Source: Macrostomum hystrix
Taxonomy: Eukaryota; Platyhelminthes; Macrostomidae
Direction of reading: 5' to 3'
Length of the DNA: 64,000 nt
Assembly: GCA_950097015.1 (NCBI GenBank)
Contig: CATNEN010000002.1
Span: 9,067,501-9,131,500, forward strand
Shown here: one piece after another, positions 11,801-26,800 of the stretch
How positions within the stretch are numbered: the stretch's first letter is position 1
Layout: the number at the start of each line of letters is the position of its first letter
The notes under the pieces: model-generated
The model's input: the letters and a program-made list of their open reading frames with translations, nothing else
Told to the model about the DNA's origin: nothing
Databases searched by the model: none
Translations under genes and position numbers: made by a program

Positions 11801-14800
11801 TCTCACAGTGTTTATGATTTGCAGCATGTCTGTGTCATTTTGAATAGCTGTATATCCCTCCCATTGTGTGTCACTTCTGTGTTATCCATTGCTTACTGTA
11901 TATTGACAGCAGCGGATCTCACAGTGTTTATGATTTGCAGCATGTCTGTGTCATTTTGAATAGCTGTATATCCCTCCCATTGTGTGTCACTTCTTTGTTA
12001 TCCACTGCTCACTGTATATTGACAGCAGCGGATCTTACAGTGTTTATGATTTGCAGCATGTCTGTGTCATTTTGAATAGCTGTATATCCCTCCCATTGTG
12101 TGTCACTTCTGTGTTATCCATTGCTTACTGTATATTGACAGCAGCGGATCTCACAGTGTTTATGATTTGCAGCATGTCTGTGTCATTTTGAATAGCTGTA
12201 TATCCCTCCCATTGTGTGTCACTTCTGTGTTATCCATTGCTTACTGTATATTGACAGCAGCGGATCTCACAGTGTTTATGATTTGCAGCATGTCTGTGTC
12301 ATTTTGAATAGCTGTATATCCCTCCCATTGTGTGTCACTTCTGTGTTATCCACTGCGTACTGTATATTGACAGCAGCGGATCTCACAGTGTTTATGATTT
12401 GCAGCATGTCTGTGTCATTTTGAATAGCTGTATATCTCTCCCATTGTGTGTCACTTCTGTGTTATCCACTGCGTACTGTATATTGACAGCAGCGGATCTC
12501 ACAGTGTTTATGATTTGCAGCATGTCTGTGTCATTTTGAATAGCTGTATATCCCTCCCATTGTGTGTCACTTCTGTGTTATCCACTGCGTACTGTATATT
12601 GACAGCAGCGGATCTCACAGTGTTTATGATTTGCAGCATGTCTGTGTCATTTTGAATAGCTGTATATCTCTCCCATTGTGTGTCACTTCTGTGTTATCCA
12701 CTGCGTACTGTATATTGACAGCAGCGGATCTCACAGTGTTTATGATTTGCAGCATGTCTGTGTCATTTTGAATAGCTGTATATCCCTCCCATTGTGTGTC
12801 ACTTCTGTGTTATCCACTGCGTACTGTATATTGACAGCAGCGGATCTCACAGTGTTTATGATTTGCAGCATGTCTGTGTCATTTTGAATAGCTGTATATC
12901 TCTCCCATTGTGTGTCACTTCTGTGTTATCCACTGCTTACTGTATATTGACAGCAGCGGATCTCACAGTGTTTATGATTTGCAGCATGTCTGTGTCATTT
13001 TGAATAGCTGTATATCCCTCCCATTGTGTGTCACTTCTGTGTTATCCACTGCGTACTGTATATTGACAGCAGCGGATCTTACAGTGTTTATGATTTGCAG
13101 CATGTCTGTGTCATTTTGAATAGCTGTATATCTCTCCCATTGTGTGTCACTTCTGTGTTATCCACTGCGTACTGTATATTGACAGCAGCGGATCTCACAG
13201 TGTTTATGATTTGCAGCATGTCTGTGTCATTTTGAATAGCTGTATATCCCTCCCATTGTGTGTCACTTCTGTGTTATCCACTGCGTACTGTATATTGACA
13301 GCAGCGGATCTCACAGTGTTTATGATTTGCAGCATGTCTGTGTCATTTTGAATAGCTGTATATCTCTCCCATTGTGTGTCACTTCTGTGTTATCCACTGC
13401 GTACTGTATATTGACAGCAGCGGATCTCAAGGGCTACTCAATGAATTAAAAATGCAGAAAAACTGAGTATTCGAAACCCAAACTAGATCAGTGAGTCTGG
13501 CTGTGAATGAGGTACTGAATGAGGCAGTGAATGTGAATGAGGCTGTGAATTAGATCGGGTGAGCTAGCTTTAAAGCAAGTTATGCCTTGCTTGACTTGAA
13601 CCAGGTAATTGTCATGATTGCGCAATAATCCCCTTTTTGTGTTAGTGTTTTATTTTTAATAGGAACGCAGTTCTGGGGTAAGTAATACTCAATCTGTTTT
13701 TGGTCCTTATCTGTTGGAGGTGTGATTGACAGTTTTGCATGCAGTCATGAAGCTACACTGTTCATTATTGACACCAGGTTGATATAAACGTATCTTTTTT
13801 TGACTACAATACTTACATTAACAATACCAATATTCTTGCGCAATGCCGTTAGCACCCCCAGTTTTAGGCCTCTCCAACTGTTGCGAAATGTCGAAAAAAT
13901 CGAGCTTCTGTTTCGGTCTCAAGGTTTGTGCTGTGCACGAGGTTGTAAATGTGGCTATGAATGTTAGTGAAGATGTGAATGAGGCTGTGAATGTGAGTAA
14001 GGCTGTGAATGTAAGTGAGGCTGCGAATGTGAGTGGGGCTGTGAATGTGAGTGAGGCTGTGAATAAAGTTGTGAGTGTGAATAAGGCTGTGAATGAGGCT
14101 GTGAATGATTTCACAGCGCTTAAGATTTGCAGCATGTCTGTGTCATTTTGAATAGCTGTATATCCCTCCCATTGTGTGTCACTTCTGTGTTATCCACTGC
14201 GTACTGTATATTGACAGCAACGGATCTCACAGTGTTTATGATTTGCAGCATGTCTGTGTCATTTTGAATAGCTGTATATCCCTCCCATTGTGTGTCACTT
14301 CTTTGTTATCCACTGCGTACTGTATATTGACAGCAGCGGATCTCACAGTGTTTATGATTTGCAGCATGTCTGTGTCATTTTGAATAGCTGTATATCCCTC
14401 CCATTGAGTGTCACTTCTTTGTTATCCACTGCTCACTGTATATTGACAGCAGCGGATCTTACAGTGTTTATGATTTGCAGCATGTCTGTGTCATTTTGAA
14501 TAGCTGTATATCTCTCCCATTGTGTGTCACTTCTGTGTTATCCACTGCGTACTGTATATTGACAGCAGCGGATCTCACAGTGTTTATGATTTGCAGCATG
14601 TCTGTGTCATTTTGAATAGCTGTATATCCCTCCCATTGTGTGTCACTTCTGTGTTATCCACTGCGTACTGTATATTGACAGCAGCGGATCTTACAGTGTT
14701 TATGATTTGCAGCATGTCTGTGTCATTTTGAATAGCTGTATATCTCTCCCATTGTGTGTCACTTCTGTGTTATCCACTGCGTACTGTATATTGACAGCAG

Positions 14801-17800
14801 CGGATCTCAAGGGCTACTCAATGAATTAAAAATGCAGAAAAACTGAGTATTCGAAACCCAAACTAGATCAGTGAGTCTGGCTGTGAATGAGGTACTGAAT
14901 GAGGCAGTGAATGTGAATGAGGCTGTGAATTAGATCGGGTGAGCTAGCTTTAAAGCAAGTTATGCCTTGCTTGACTTGAACCAGGTAATTGTCATGATTG
15001 CGCAATAATCCCCTTTTTGTGTTAGTGTTTTATTTTTAATAGGAACGCAGTTCTGGGGTAAGTAATACTCAATCTGTTTTTGGTCCTTATCTGTTGGAGG
15101 TGTGATTGACAGTTTTGCATGCAGTCATGAAGCTACACTGTTCATTATTGACACCAGGTTGATATAAACGTATCTTTTTTTGACTACAATACTTACATTA
15201 ACAATACCAATATTCTTGCGCAATGCCGTTAGCACCCCCAGTTTTAGGCCTCTCCAACTGTTGCGAAATGTCGAAAAAATCGAGCTTCTGTTTCGGTCTC
15301 AAGGTTTGTGCTGTGCACGAGGTTGTAAATGTGGCTATGAATGTTAGTGAAGATGTGAATGAGGCTGTGAATGTGAGTAAGGCTGTGAATGTAAGTGAGG
15401 CTGCGAATGTGAGTGGGGCTGTGAATGTGAGTGAGGCTGTGAATAAAGTTGTGAGTGTGAATAAGGCTGTGAATGAGGCTGTGAATGATTTCACAGCGCT
15501 TAAGATTTGCAGCATGTCTGTGTCATTTTGAATAGCTGTATATCCCTCCCATTGTGTGTCACTTCTGTGTTATCCACTGCGTACTGTATATTGACAGCAA
15601 CGGATCTCACAGTGTTTATGATTTGCAGCATGTCTGTGTCATTTTGAATAGCTGTATATCCCTCCCATTGTGTGTCACTTCTTTGTTATCCACTGCGTAC
15701 TGTATATTGACAGCAGCGGATCTCACAGTGTTTATGATTTGCAGCATGTCTGTGTCATTTTGAATAGCTGTATATCCCTCCCATTGAGTGTCACTTCTTT
15801 GTTATCCACTGCTCACTGTATATTGACAGCAGCGGATCTTACAGTGTTTATGATTTGCAGCATGTCTGTGTCATTTTGAATAGCTGTATATCTCTCCCAT
15901 TGTGTGTCACTTCTGTGTTATCCACTGCGTACTGTATATTGACAGCAGCGGATCTCACAGTGTTTATGATTTGCAGCATGTCTGTGTCATTTTGAATAGC
16001 TGTATATCCCTCCCATTGTGTGTCACTTCTGTGTTATCCACTGCGTACTGTATATTGACAGCAGCGGATCTCACAGTGTTTATGATTTGCAGCATGTCTG
16101 TGTCATTTTGAATAGCTGTATATCCCTCCCATTGTGTGTCACTTCTGTGTTATCCACTGCGTACTGTATATTGACAGCAGCGGATCTCACAGTGTTTATG
16201 ATTTGCAGCATGTCTGTGTCATTTTGAATAGCTGTATATCTCTCCCATTGTGTGTCACTTCTTTGTTATCCACTGCGTACTGTATATTGACAGCAGCGGA
16301 TCTCACAGTGTTTATGATTTGCAGCATGTCTGTGTCATTTTGAATAGCTGTATATCTCTCCCATTGTGTGTCACTTCTTTGTTATCCACTGCTCACTGTA
16401 TATTGACAGCAGCGGATCTCACAGTGTTTATGATTTGCAGCATGTCTGTGTCATTTTGAATAGCTGTATATCCCTCCCATTGTGTGTCACTTCTGTGTTA
16501 TCCACTGCGTACTGTATATTGACAGCAGCGGATCTCACAGTGTTTATGATTTGCAGCATGTCTGTGTCATTTTGAATAGCTGTATATCTCTCCCATTGTG
16601 TGTCACTTCTGTGTTATCCACTGCGTACTGTATATTGACAGCAGCGGATCTCACAGTGTTTATGATTTGCAGCATGTCTGTGTCATTTTGAATAGCTGTA
16701 TATCCCTCCCATTGTGTGTCACTTCTGTGTTATCCACTGCGTACTGTATATTGACAGCAGCGGATCTCACAGTGTTTATGATTTGCAGCATGTCTGTGTC
16801 ATTTTGAATAGCTGTATATCTCTCCCATTGTGTGTCACTTCTGTGTTATCCACTGCTTACTGTATATTGACAGCAGCGGATCTCACAGTGTTTATGATTT
16901 GCAGCATGTCTGTGTCATTTTGAATAGCTGTATATCCCTCCCATTGAGTGTCACTTCTTTGTTATCCACTGCTCACTGTATATTGACAGCAGCGGATCTT
17001 ACAGTGTTTATGATTTGCAGCATGTCTGTGTCATTTTGAATAGCTGTATATCTCTCCCATTGTGTGTCACTTCTGTGTTATCCACTGCGTACTGTATATT
17101 GACAGCAGCGGATCTCACAGTGTTTATGATTTGCAGCATGTCTGTGTCATTTTGAATAGCTGTATATCCCTCCCATTGTGTGTCACTTCTGTGTTATCCA
17201 CTGCGTACTGTATATTGACAGCAGCGGATCTCACAGTGTTTATGATTTGCAGCATGTCTGTGTCATTTTGAATAGCTGTATATCTCTCCCATTGTGTGTC
17301 ACTTCTGTGTTATCCACTGCGTACTGTATATTGACAGCAGCGGATCTCACAGTGTTTATGATTTGCAGCATGTCTGTGTCATTTTGAATAGCTGTATATC
17401 TCTCCCATTGTGTGTCACTTCTTTGTTATCCACTGCGTACTGTATATTGACAGCAGCGGATCTCACAGTGTTTATGATTTGCAGCATGTCTGTGTCATTT
17501 TGAATAGCTGTATATCTCTCCCATTGTGTGTCACTTCTTTGTTATCCACTGCTCACTGTATATTGACAGCAGCGGATCTCACAGTGTTTATGATTTGCAG
17601 CATGTCTGTGTCATTTTGAATAGCTGTATATCCCTCCCATTGTGTGTCACTTCTGTGTTATCCACTGCGTACTGTATATTGACAGCAGCGGATCTCACAG
17701 TGTTTATGATTTGCAGCATGTCTGTGTCATTTTGAATAGCTGTATATCTCTCCCATTGTGTGTCACTTCTGTGTTATCCACTGCGTACTGTATATTGACA

Positions 17801-20800
17801 GCAGCGGATCTCACAGTGTTTATGATTTGCAGCATGTCTGTGTCATTTTGAATAGCTGTATATCCCTCCCATTGTGTGTCACTTCTGTGTTATCCACTGC
17901 GTACTGTATATTGACAGCAGCGGATCTCACAGTGTTTATGATTTGCAGCATGTCTGTGTCATTTTGAATAGCTGTATATCTCTCCCATTGTGTGTCACTT
18001 CTGTGTTATCCACTGCTTACTGTATATTGACAGCAGCGGATCTCACAGTGTTTATGATTTGCAGCATGTCTGTGTCATTTTGAATAGCTGTATATCCCTC
18101 CCATTGAGTGTCACTTCTTTGTTATCCACTGCTCACTGTATATTGACAGCAGCGGATCTTACAGTGTTTATGATTTGCAGCATGTCTGTGTCATTTTGAA
18201 TAGCTGTATATCTCTCCCATTGTGTGTCACTTCTGTGTTATCCACTGCGTACTGTATATTGACAGCAGCGGATCTCACAGTGTTTATGATTTGCAGCATG
18301 TCTGTGTCATTTTGAATAGCTGTATATCCCTCCCATTGTGTGTCACTTCTGTGTTATCCACTGCGTACTGTATATTGACAGCAGCGGATCTCACAGTGTT
18401 TATGATTTGCAGCATGTCTGTGTCATTTTGAATAGCTGTATATCTCTCCCATTGTGTGTCACTTCTGTGTTATCCACTGCGTACTGTATATTGACAGCAG
18501 CGGATCTCACAGTGTTTATGATTTGCAGCATGTCTGTGTCATTTTGAATAGCTGTATATCTCTCCCATTGTGTGTCACTTCTTTGTTATCCACTGCGTAC
18601 TGTATATTGACAGCAGCGGATCTCACAGTGTTTATGATTTGCAGCATGTCTGTGTCATTTTGAATAGCTGTATATCTCTCCCATTGTGTGTCACTTCTTT
18701 GTTATCCACTGCTCACTGTATATTGACAGCAGCGGATCTCACAGTGTTTATGATTTGCAGCATGTCTGTGTCATTTTGAATAGCTGTATATCCCTCCCAT
18801 TGTGTGTCACTTCTGTGTTATCCACTGCGTACTGTATATTGACAGCAGCGGATCTCACAGTGTTTATGATTTGCAGCATGTCTGTGTCATTTTGAATAGC
18901 TGTATATCTCTCCCATTGTGTGTCACTTCTGTGTTATCCACTGCGTACTGTATATTGACAGCAGCGGATCTCACAGTGTTTATGATTTGCAGCATGTCTG
19001 TGTCATTTTGAATAGCTGTATATCCCTCCCATTGTGTGTCACTTCTGTGTTATCCACTGCGTACTGTATATTGACAGCAGCGGATCTCACAGTGTTTATG
19101 ATTTGCAGCATGTCTGTGTCATTTTGAATAGCTGTATATCTCTCCCATTGTGTGTCACTTCTGTGTTATCCACTGCGTACTGTATATTGACAGCAGCGGA
19201 TCTCACAGTGTTTATGATTTGCAGCATGTCTGTGTCATTTTGAATAGCTGTATATCCCTCCCATTGTGTGTCACTTCTGTGTTATCCACTGCGTACTGTA
19301 TATTGACAGCAGCGGATCTCACAGTGTTTATGATTTGCAGCATGTCTGTGTCATTTTGAATAGCTGTATATCTCTCCCATTGTGTGTCACTTCTGTGTTA
19401 TCCACTGCGTACTGTATATTGACAGCAGCGGATCTCACAGTGTTTATGATTTGCAGCATGTCTGTGTCATTTTGAATAGCTGTATATCCCTCCCATTGTG
19501 TGTCACTTCTGTGTTATCCACTGCGTACTGTATATTGACAGCAGCGGATCTCACAGTGTTTATGATTTGCAGCATGTCTGTGTCATTTTGAATAGCTGTA
19601 TATCTCTCCCATTGTGTGTCACTTCTGTGTTATCCACTGCGTACTGTATATTGACAGCAGCGGATCTCACAGTGTTTATGATTTGCAGCATGTCTGTGTC
19701 ATTTTGAATAGCTGTATATCTCTCCCATTGTGTGTCACTTCTTTGTTATCCACTGCGTACTGTATATTGACAGCAGCGGATCTCACAGTGTTTATGATTT
19801 GCAGCATGTCTGTGTCATTTTGAATAGCTGTATATCTCTCCCATTGTGTGTCACTTCTTTGTTATCCACTGCTCACTGTATATTGACAGCAGCGGATCTC
19901 ACAGTGTTTATGATTTGCAGCATGTCTGTGTCATTTTGAATAGCTGTATATCCCTCCCATTGTGTGTCACTTCTGTGTTATCCACTGCGTACTGTATATT
20001 GACAGCAGCGGATCTCACAGTGTTTATGATTTGCAGCATGTCTGTGTCATTTTGAATAGCTGTATATCTCTCCCATTGTGTGTCACTTCTGTGTTATCCA
20101 CTGCGTACTGTATATTGACAGCAGCGGATCTCACAGTGTTTATGATTTGCAGCATGTCTGTGTCATTTTGAATAGCTGTATATCCCTCCCATTGTGTGTC
20201 ACTTCTGTGTTATCCACTGCGTACTGTATATTGACAGCAGCGGATCTCACAGTGTTTATGATTTGCAGCATGTCTGTGTCATTTTGAATAGCTGTATATC
20301 TCTCCCATTGTGTGTCACTTCTGTGTTATCCACTGCTTACTGTATATTGACAGCAGCGGATCTCACAGTGTTTATGATTTGCAGCATGTCTGTGTCATTT
20401 TGAATAGCTGTATATCCCTCCCATTGAGTGTCACTTCTTTGTTATCCACTGCTCACTGTATATTGACAGCAGCGGATCTTACAGTGTTTATGATTTGCAG
20501 CATGTCTGTGTCATTTTGAATAGCTGTATATCTCTCCCATTGTGTGTCACTTCTGTGTTATCCACTGCGTACTGTATATTGACAGCAGCGGATCTCACAG
20601 TGTTTATGATTTGCAGCATGTCTGTGTCATTTTGAATAGCTGTATATCCCTCCCATTGTGTGTCACTTCTGTGTTATCCACTGCGTACTGTATATTGACA
20701 GCAGCGGATCTCACAGTGTTTATGATTTGCAGCATGTCTGTGTCATTTTGAATAGCTGTATATCTCTCCCATTGTGTGTCACTTCTGTGTTATCCACTGC

Positions 20801-23800
20801 GTACTGTATATTGACAGCAGCGGATCTCACAGTGTTTATGATTTGCAGCATGTCTGTGTCATTTTGAATAGCTGTATATCCCTCCCATTGTGTGTCACTT
20901 CTGTGTTATCCACTGCGTACTGTATATTGACAGCAGCGGATCTCACAGTGTTTATGATTTGCAGCATGTCTGTGTCATTTTGAATAGCTGTATATCCCTC
21001 CCATTGTGTGTCACTTCTGTGTTATCCACTGCGTACTGTATATTGACAGCAGCGGATCTCACAGTGTTTATGATTTGCAGCATGTCTGTGTCATTTTGAA
21101 TAGCTGTATATCTCTCCCATTGTGTGTCACTTCTGTGTTATCCACTGCGTACTGTATATTGACAGCAGCGGATCTCAAGGGCTACTCAATGAATTAAAAA
21201 TGCAGAAAAACTGAGTATTCGAAACCCAAACTAGATCAGTGAGTCTGGCTGTGAATGAGGTACTGAATGAGGCAGTGAATGTGAATGAGGCTGTGAATTA
21301 GATCGGGTGAGCTAGCTTTAAAGCAAGTTATGCCTTGCTTGACTTGAACCAGGTAATTGTCATGATTGCGCAATAATCCCCTTTTTGTGTTAGTGTTTTA
21401 TTTTTAATAGGAACGCAGTTCTGGGGTAAGTAATACTCAATCTGTTTTTGGTCCTTATCTGTTGGAGGTGTGATTGACAGTTTTGCATGCAGTCATGAAG
21501 CTACACTGTTCATTATTGACACCAGGTTGATATAAACGTATCTTTTTTTGACTACAATACTTACATTAACAATACCAATATTCTTGCGCAATGCCGTTAG
21601 CACCCCCAGTTTTAGGCCTCTCCAACTGTTGCGAAATGTCGAAAAAATCGAGCTTCTGTTTCGGTCTCAAGGTTTGTGCTGTGCACGAGGTTGTAAATGT
21701 GGCTATGAATGTTAGTGAAGATGTGAATGAGGCTGTGAATGTGAGTAAGGCTGTGAATGTAAGTGAGGCTGCGAATGTGAGTGGGGCTGTGAATGTGAGT
21801 GAGGCTGTGAATAAAGTTGTGAGTGTGAATAAGGCTGTGAATGAGGCTGTGAATGATTTCACAGCGCTTAAGATTTGCAGCATGTCTGTGTCATTTTGAA
21901 TAGCTGTATATCCCTCCCATTGTGTGTCACTTCTGTGTTATCCACTGCGTACTGTATATTGACAGCAGCGGATCTCACAGTGTTTATGATTTGCAGCATG
22001 TCTGTGTCATTTTGAATAGCTGTATATCCCTCCCATTGTGTGTCACTTCTGTGTTATCCACTGCGTACTGTATATTGACAGCAGCGGATCTCACAGTGTT
22101 TATGATTTGCAGCATGTCTGTGTCATTTTGAATAGCTGTATATCTCTCCCATTGTGTGTCACTTCTGTGTTATCCACTGCGTACTGTATATTGACAGCAG
22201 CGGATCTCACAGTGTTTATGATTTGCAGCATGTCTGTGTCATTTTGAATAGCTGTATATCCCTCCCATTGTGTGTCACTTCTGTGTTATCCACTGCGTAC
22301 TGTATATTGACAGCAGCGGATCTCACAGTGTTTATGATTTGCAGCATGTCTGTGTCATTTTGAATAGCTGTATATCTCTCCCATTGTGTGTCACTTCTGT
22401 GTTATCCACTGCTCACTGTATATTGACAGCAGCGGATCTCAAGGGCTACGCAATAAAAAAATGCAGAAATAACTGAGTATTCGAAACCCAAACTAGATCA
22501 GTGAGTCTGGCTGTGAATGAGGCAGTGAATCAGGCTGCAGTGAATGTGAGTGAGGCACATTGTACCTAATCTATGTTTCATACTCGTTGATGCACATCTT
22601 TCATTTTGAAATAAAGTAATATGCTGTAAAAATGAGTCACTACTGAAATGAGACAGTCCACCCCTTTTGAGTCTAAAAGCATAATGGGTTTGACACGTTC
22701 CATGAATGTTAAATTATTTTGACAACCCCATTCCGAACCAATAAAAATTAGAGTGAACATTACTTGTTGATGTCAAACTGCCACTTCATATAAAATGGGA
22801 CTTCAACTGGCTTTTCAAAAAGCCAGATTTCTAATTCTCAATTAATTTCATTTTTTCTATATATAATAATTCAAATGTCCAAACAATTTGAGTTTATAAA
22901 ACAGCTGATAAGCCGCAAAGGCAAACGCTATGACGTCGCTAAGCGGCAAAAGTCGTTTGAGAAAGAGCTCGCCGCGTCTGATCGATTTCAGTCAATGGTA
23001 AGTGAAAGTGAAGAGCATACTTTTACTAATAACTGCCCTGTCCCTACCACACTGCCCTGTCTCTACCACATTGCCCTGTCTCTACCACACTGCCCTGTCT
23101 CTACCACATTGCCCTGTCTCTACCACACTGCCCTGTCTCTACCACACTGCCCTGTCTCTACCACACTGCCCTGTCTCTACCACACTGCCCTGTCTCTACC
23201 ACATTGCCCTGTCTCTACCACACTGCCCTGTCTCTACCACATTGCCCTGTCTCTACCACACTGCCCTGTATCTACCACATTGCCCTGTCTCTACCACACT
23301 GCCCTGTCTCTACCACACTGCCCTGTCTCTACCACATTGCCCTGTCTCTACCACACTGCCCTGTCTCTACCACATTGCCTTGTCTCTACCACACTGCCCT
23401 GTCTCTACCACATTGCCCTGTCTCTACCACACTGCCCTGTCTCTACCACACTGTCCTGTCTCTACCACACTGCCCTGTCTCTACCACACTGCCCTGTCTC
23501 TACCACACTGCCCTGTCTCTACCACACTGCCCTGTCTCTACCACACTGCCCTGTCTCTACCACACTGCCCTGTCTCTACCACACTGCCCTGTCTCTACCA
23601 CACTGCCCTGTCTCTACCACACTGCCCTGTCTCTACCACACTGCCCTGTCTCTACCACACTGCCCTGTCTCTACCACACTGCCCTGTCTCTACCACACTG
23701 CCCTGTCTCTACCACACTGCCCTGTCTCTACCACACTGCCCTGTCTCTACCACACTGCCCTGTCTCTACCACACTGCCCTGTCTCTACCACATTGCCCTG

Positions 23801-26800
23801 TCTCTACCACACTGCCCTGCCTCTACCACACTGCCCTGTCTCTACCACACTGCCCTGCCTCTACCACACTGCCCTGTCTCTACCACACTGCCCTGTCTCT
23901 ACCACACTGCCCTGTCTCTACCACACTGCCCTGTCTCTACCACACTGCCCTGTCTCTACCACACTGCCCTGTCTCTACCACATTGCCCTGTCTCTACCAC
24001 ACTGCCCTGTCTCTACCACACTGCCCTGTCTCTACCACACTGCCCTGTCTCTACCACACTGCCCTGTCTCTACCACATTGCCCTGTCTCTACCACACTGC
24101 CCTGCCTCTACTCTACCAATAACTGCAATTTCTCTACTCAGACTGATGCGTCTCAGCCCGGCTCAGCTCAGCAGCCGCCCGGCGCAGCTCAGCAGCCGCC
24201 CACCGCAGCTCAGCAGCCGCCCCTCGCAGCTCAGCAGCCGCCCACCGCAGCTCAGCAGCCACTCGCCGCAGCTCAGCAGCCGCCCACCGCAGCTCAGCAG
24301 CCGCCCCCCGCAGCTCAGCAGCCGCCCCCCGCAGCTCAGCAGCCGCCCCCCGCAGCTCAGCAGCCGCCCACCGCAGCTCAGCAGCCGCCCACCGCAGCTC
24401 AGCAGCCGCCCCCCGCAGCTCAGCAGCCGCCCACCGCAGCTCAGCAGCCACTCGCCGCAGCTCAGCAGCCGCCCACCGTAGCTCAGCAGCCGCCCACCGC
24501 AGCTCAGCAGCCGCCCACCGCAGCTCAGCAGCCGCCCGCCGCAGCTCAGCAGCCCAAGTCGCGTGCCGGGCAGGAGTATATTTGCCCATTCGGTGACTGC
24601 ATGCCAATCAAAGAGTCCCGCTTTAGTGAACACATCAAAAGAGCGCATATGAATCTGATCGAAGAGACAAAACAAAATCTGGCAAAGGATGGGCTTCCTG
24701 AATTTATTCTGCACAAAAGAGCCCTCCAGATTCTGCGTGCTTCTGTTAAGCTTAACACGCATCAGCTGACTGCCGGCCCAATGGCAGAGAAGGCGGTACA
24801 GTGCGAAATCTGCGGCGAGTGGCGCAACGACACAAATTTGCTGGCGAGCCACAGACGCAACAGCCACCCAGACGCAGCAAGAGCTGCAAAGGAGCAGAAG
24901 CTGACTGAGGCCAGAAGCAGAGTGCCGGCTAGACCAGCCGTGGCCGAGCACCCGTCGACAGACGACGTTGAGGCACTCTGTGCATTCTTGGCCAGCTCTC
25001 TCGGTGGGCGCAAGAAGCCGGCAACGGTACGCGAAATTCGTTGCTACCTGAAGCGGCTGATGCGCTCACTTGACATCGACTCATTTAACTCACTGGTCAT
25101 CGAAGACCAGCGCGACCGAATCAGCGCGTATTTGGATAACCTTTCCTACTCGATGCTCAAGCAGAGCGTCTCTGCGCTGGAAAAAGTCGGCAACTTTATG
25201 GTCACCCGACGCTATCAACAAGTGATTGAGGATGGGCTGCTGCAGCATTTAACATCATACAGGCAGTCGACAAAGAATTGGACAGCTAGTTCCATGGGTC
25301 CCAAGGCAAAATATTACGCGGACCTGATGGACCGGAAGGAAGAAGAGCTCATGACCGGCGACCAAATTAAGGCCGTCTTCGAGATGAAGACCACCGTCCT
25401 GGAGGAGGCTAGGCGCACAAAAGACCGGTGAGTTCTTATAATCTTTAAAGTGGCACTTAGATTTTGAAGTGGCACTTAGATTTTGAAGTGGCACTTAGAT
25501 TTTGAAGTGGCACTTAGATTTTGAAGTGGCACTTAGATTTTAAAGTGGCACTTAGATTTTGAAGTGGCACTTAGATTTTGAAGTGGCACTTAGATTTTAA
25601 AGTGGCACTTAGATTTTGAAGTGGCACTTAGATTTTGAAGTGGCACTTAGATTTTGAAGTGGCACTTAGATTTTAAAGTGGCACTTAGATTTTAAAGTGG
25701 CACTTAGATATTGAAGTGGCACTTAGATTTTAAAGTGGCACTTAGATTTTGAAGTGGCACCTAATCTTTGAAATGGCACCTAATCTTTGAAATGGCACCT
25801 AATCTTTGAAATGGCACCTAATCTTTGAAATGGCACCTAATCTTTGAAATGGCACTTAATCATGGGATGAAAAAATCTTGGCCTCAACATTGACACAGGA
25901 CGGTGACATTCCTGGCCATCGGGATGTGTATTTGTTTCGGCGATGGAAACGCCAACCGGCAGGGCGTGGCCTCCGCCTGCAAAATTTCGGACGCACGCCG
26001 GTGGCTGAAGTCGCCGAATGAGCCTCTCAAAGTTAAAGAGCATAAATCAAATGAGGGCCACGGCTCAGCGTGGGCAAGTGTAACGCCGTGCGCAGACCTG
26101 GTGATGCAGGTCCTGGCGCAACGATTTGCGGAGAGCCCGAGCGACGACGCTCCGGCGTTTCTATTCCCGTACGGCTCTTTCGACCGCCTATTTTACCAGT
26201 ATAGAAAAAGATACTCACCGCTGCTGCACAATGTCACTGTTTCTAAATTCCGCGAGTGGCTGGAAACGATGGGTCTGGAATCCGCCACGGCGGAAGAACA
26301 GCGCTTGATGGCAGACCATCAAAATCACACCGAAGGAGTGCAGCGCCGATTTTACCAGGTAAGATTTACTCAAGTTATCTATAAAATCGCTTCACGAACT
26401 AGGAATTTCTCAAGCTGGAAGCTTTAATACATATATACTTGCTTTAGCAATAGCTTCACTTTCACTCTTTGAAAAGCTTCACTGTATAGTATTTTTTGAG
26501 AAATTATGAAACAAAAGAGTCCAAATAAGAATGTATTGTTAAAATTAAGTTTGCTTTTATTATTATTAACCTTTTTATCCCACCACTTTGCTAATCAGAC
26601 ACAGACTAAGAAAAGAAGAGAGAAGGGCCGCCAGCTCACAAAGCGACTGGTCACAGAGGGCGCCGGCGTGCGTGAAGAGGACGTAAACGCCAAGGCTCCG
26701 CTACTCGGCAACGACCTGCAATCGGCTGCTGGCAGCTTAGCGAGCAGAATTAACTGCGCCGCCAGTGAGTGCATTATTGTTAAATAAGCTTTGTGAATTG

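Noticed and set aside
11688-22440. CRISPR-like regular repetition
   Set aside because: Units are contiguous with no unique spacers, in a eukaryotic intron.
11750-22476. Dozens of 69-residue frames repeated every 116 bp
   Set aside because: They are the satellite unit read in one phase; no splice sites, no domain, and the start depends on a non-ATG codon lost in some units.
24134-24951. Minus-strand frames with Leu-Ser-Cys-Gly-Gly-Arg or Ala-Glu-Leu-Arg repeats
   Set aside because: Reverse reading of the coding 21-bp QQPP repeat.
23002-25431. An 809-residue continuous frame
   Set aside because: It runs through intron 1, whose consensus donor (22998) and acceptor (24141) are in phase with the flanking exons. 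I keep it only as a retention possibility.
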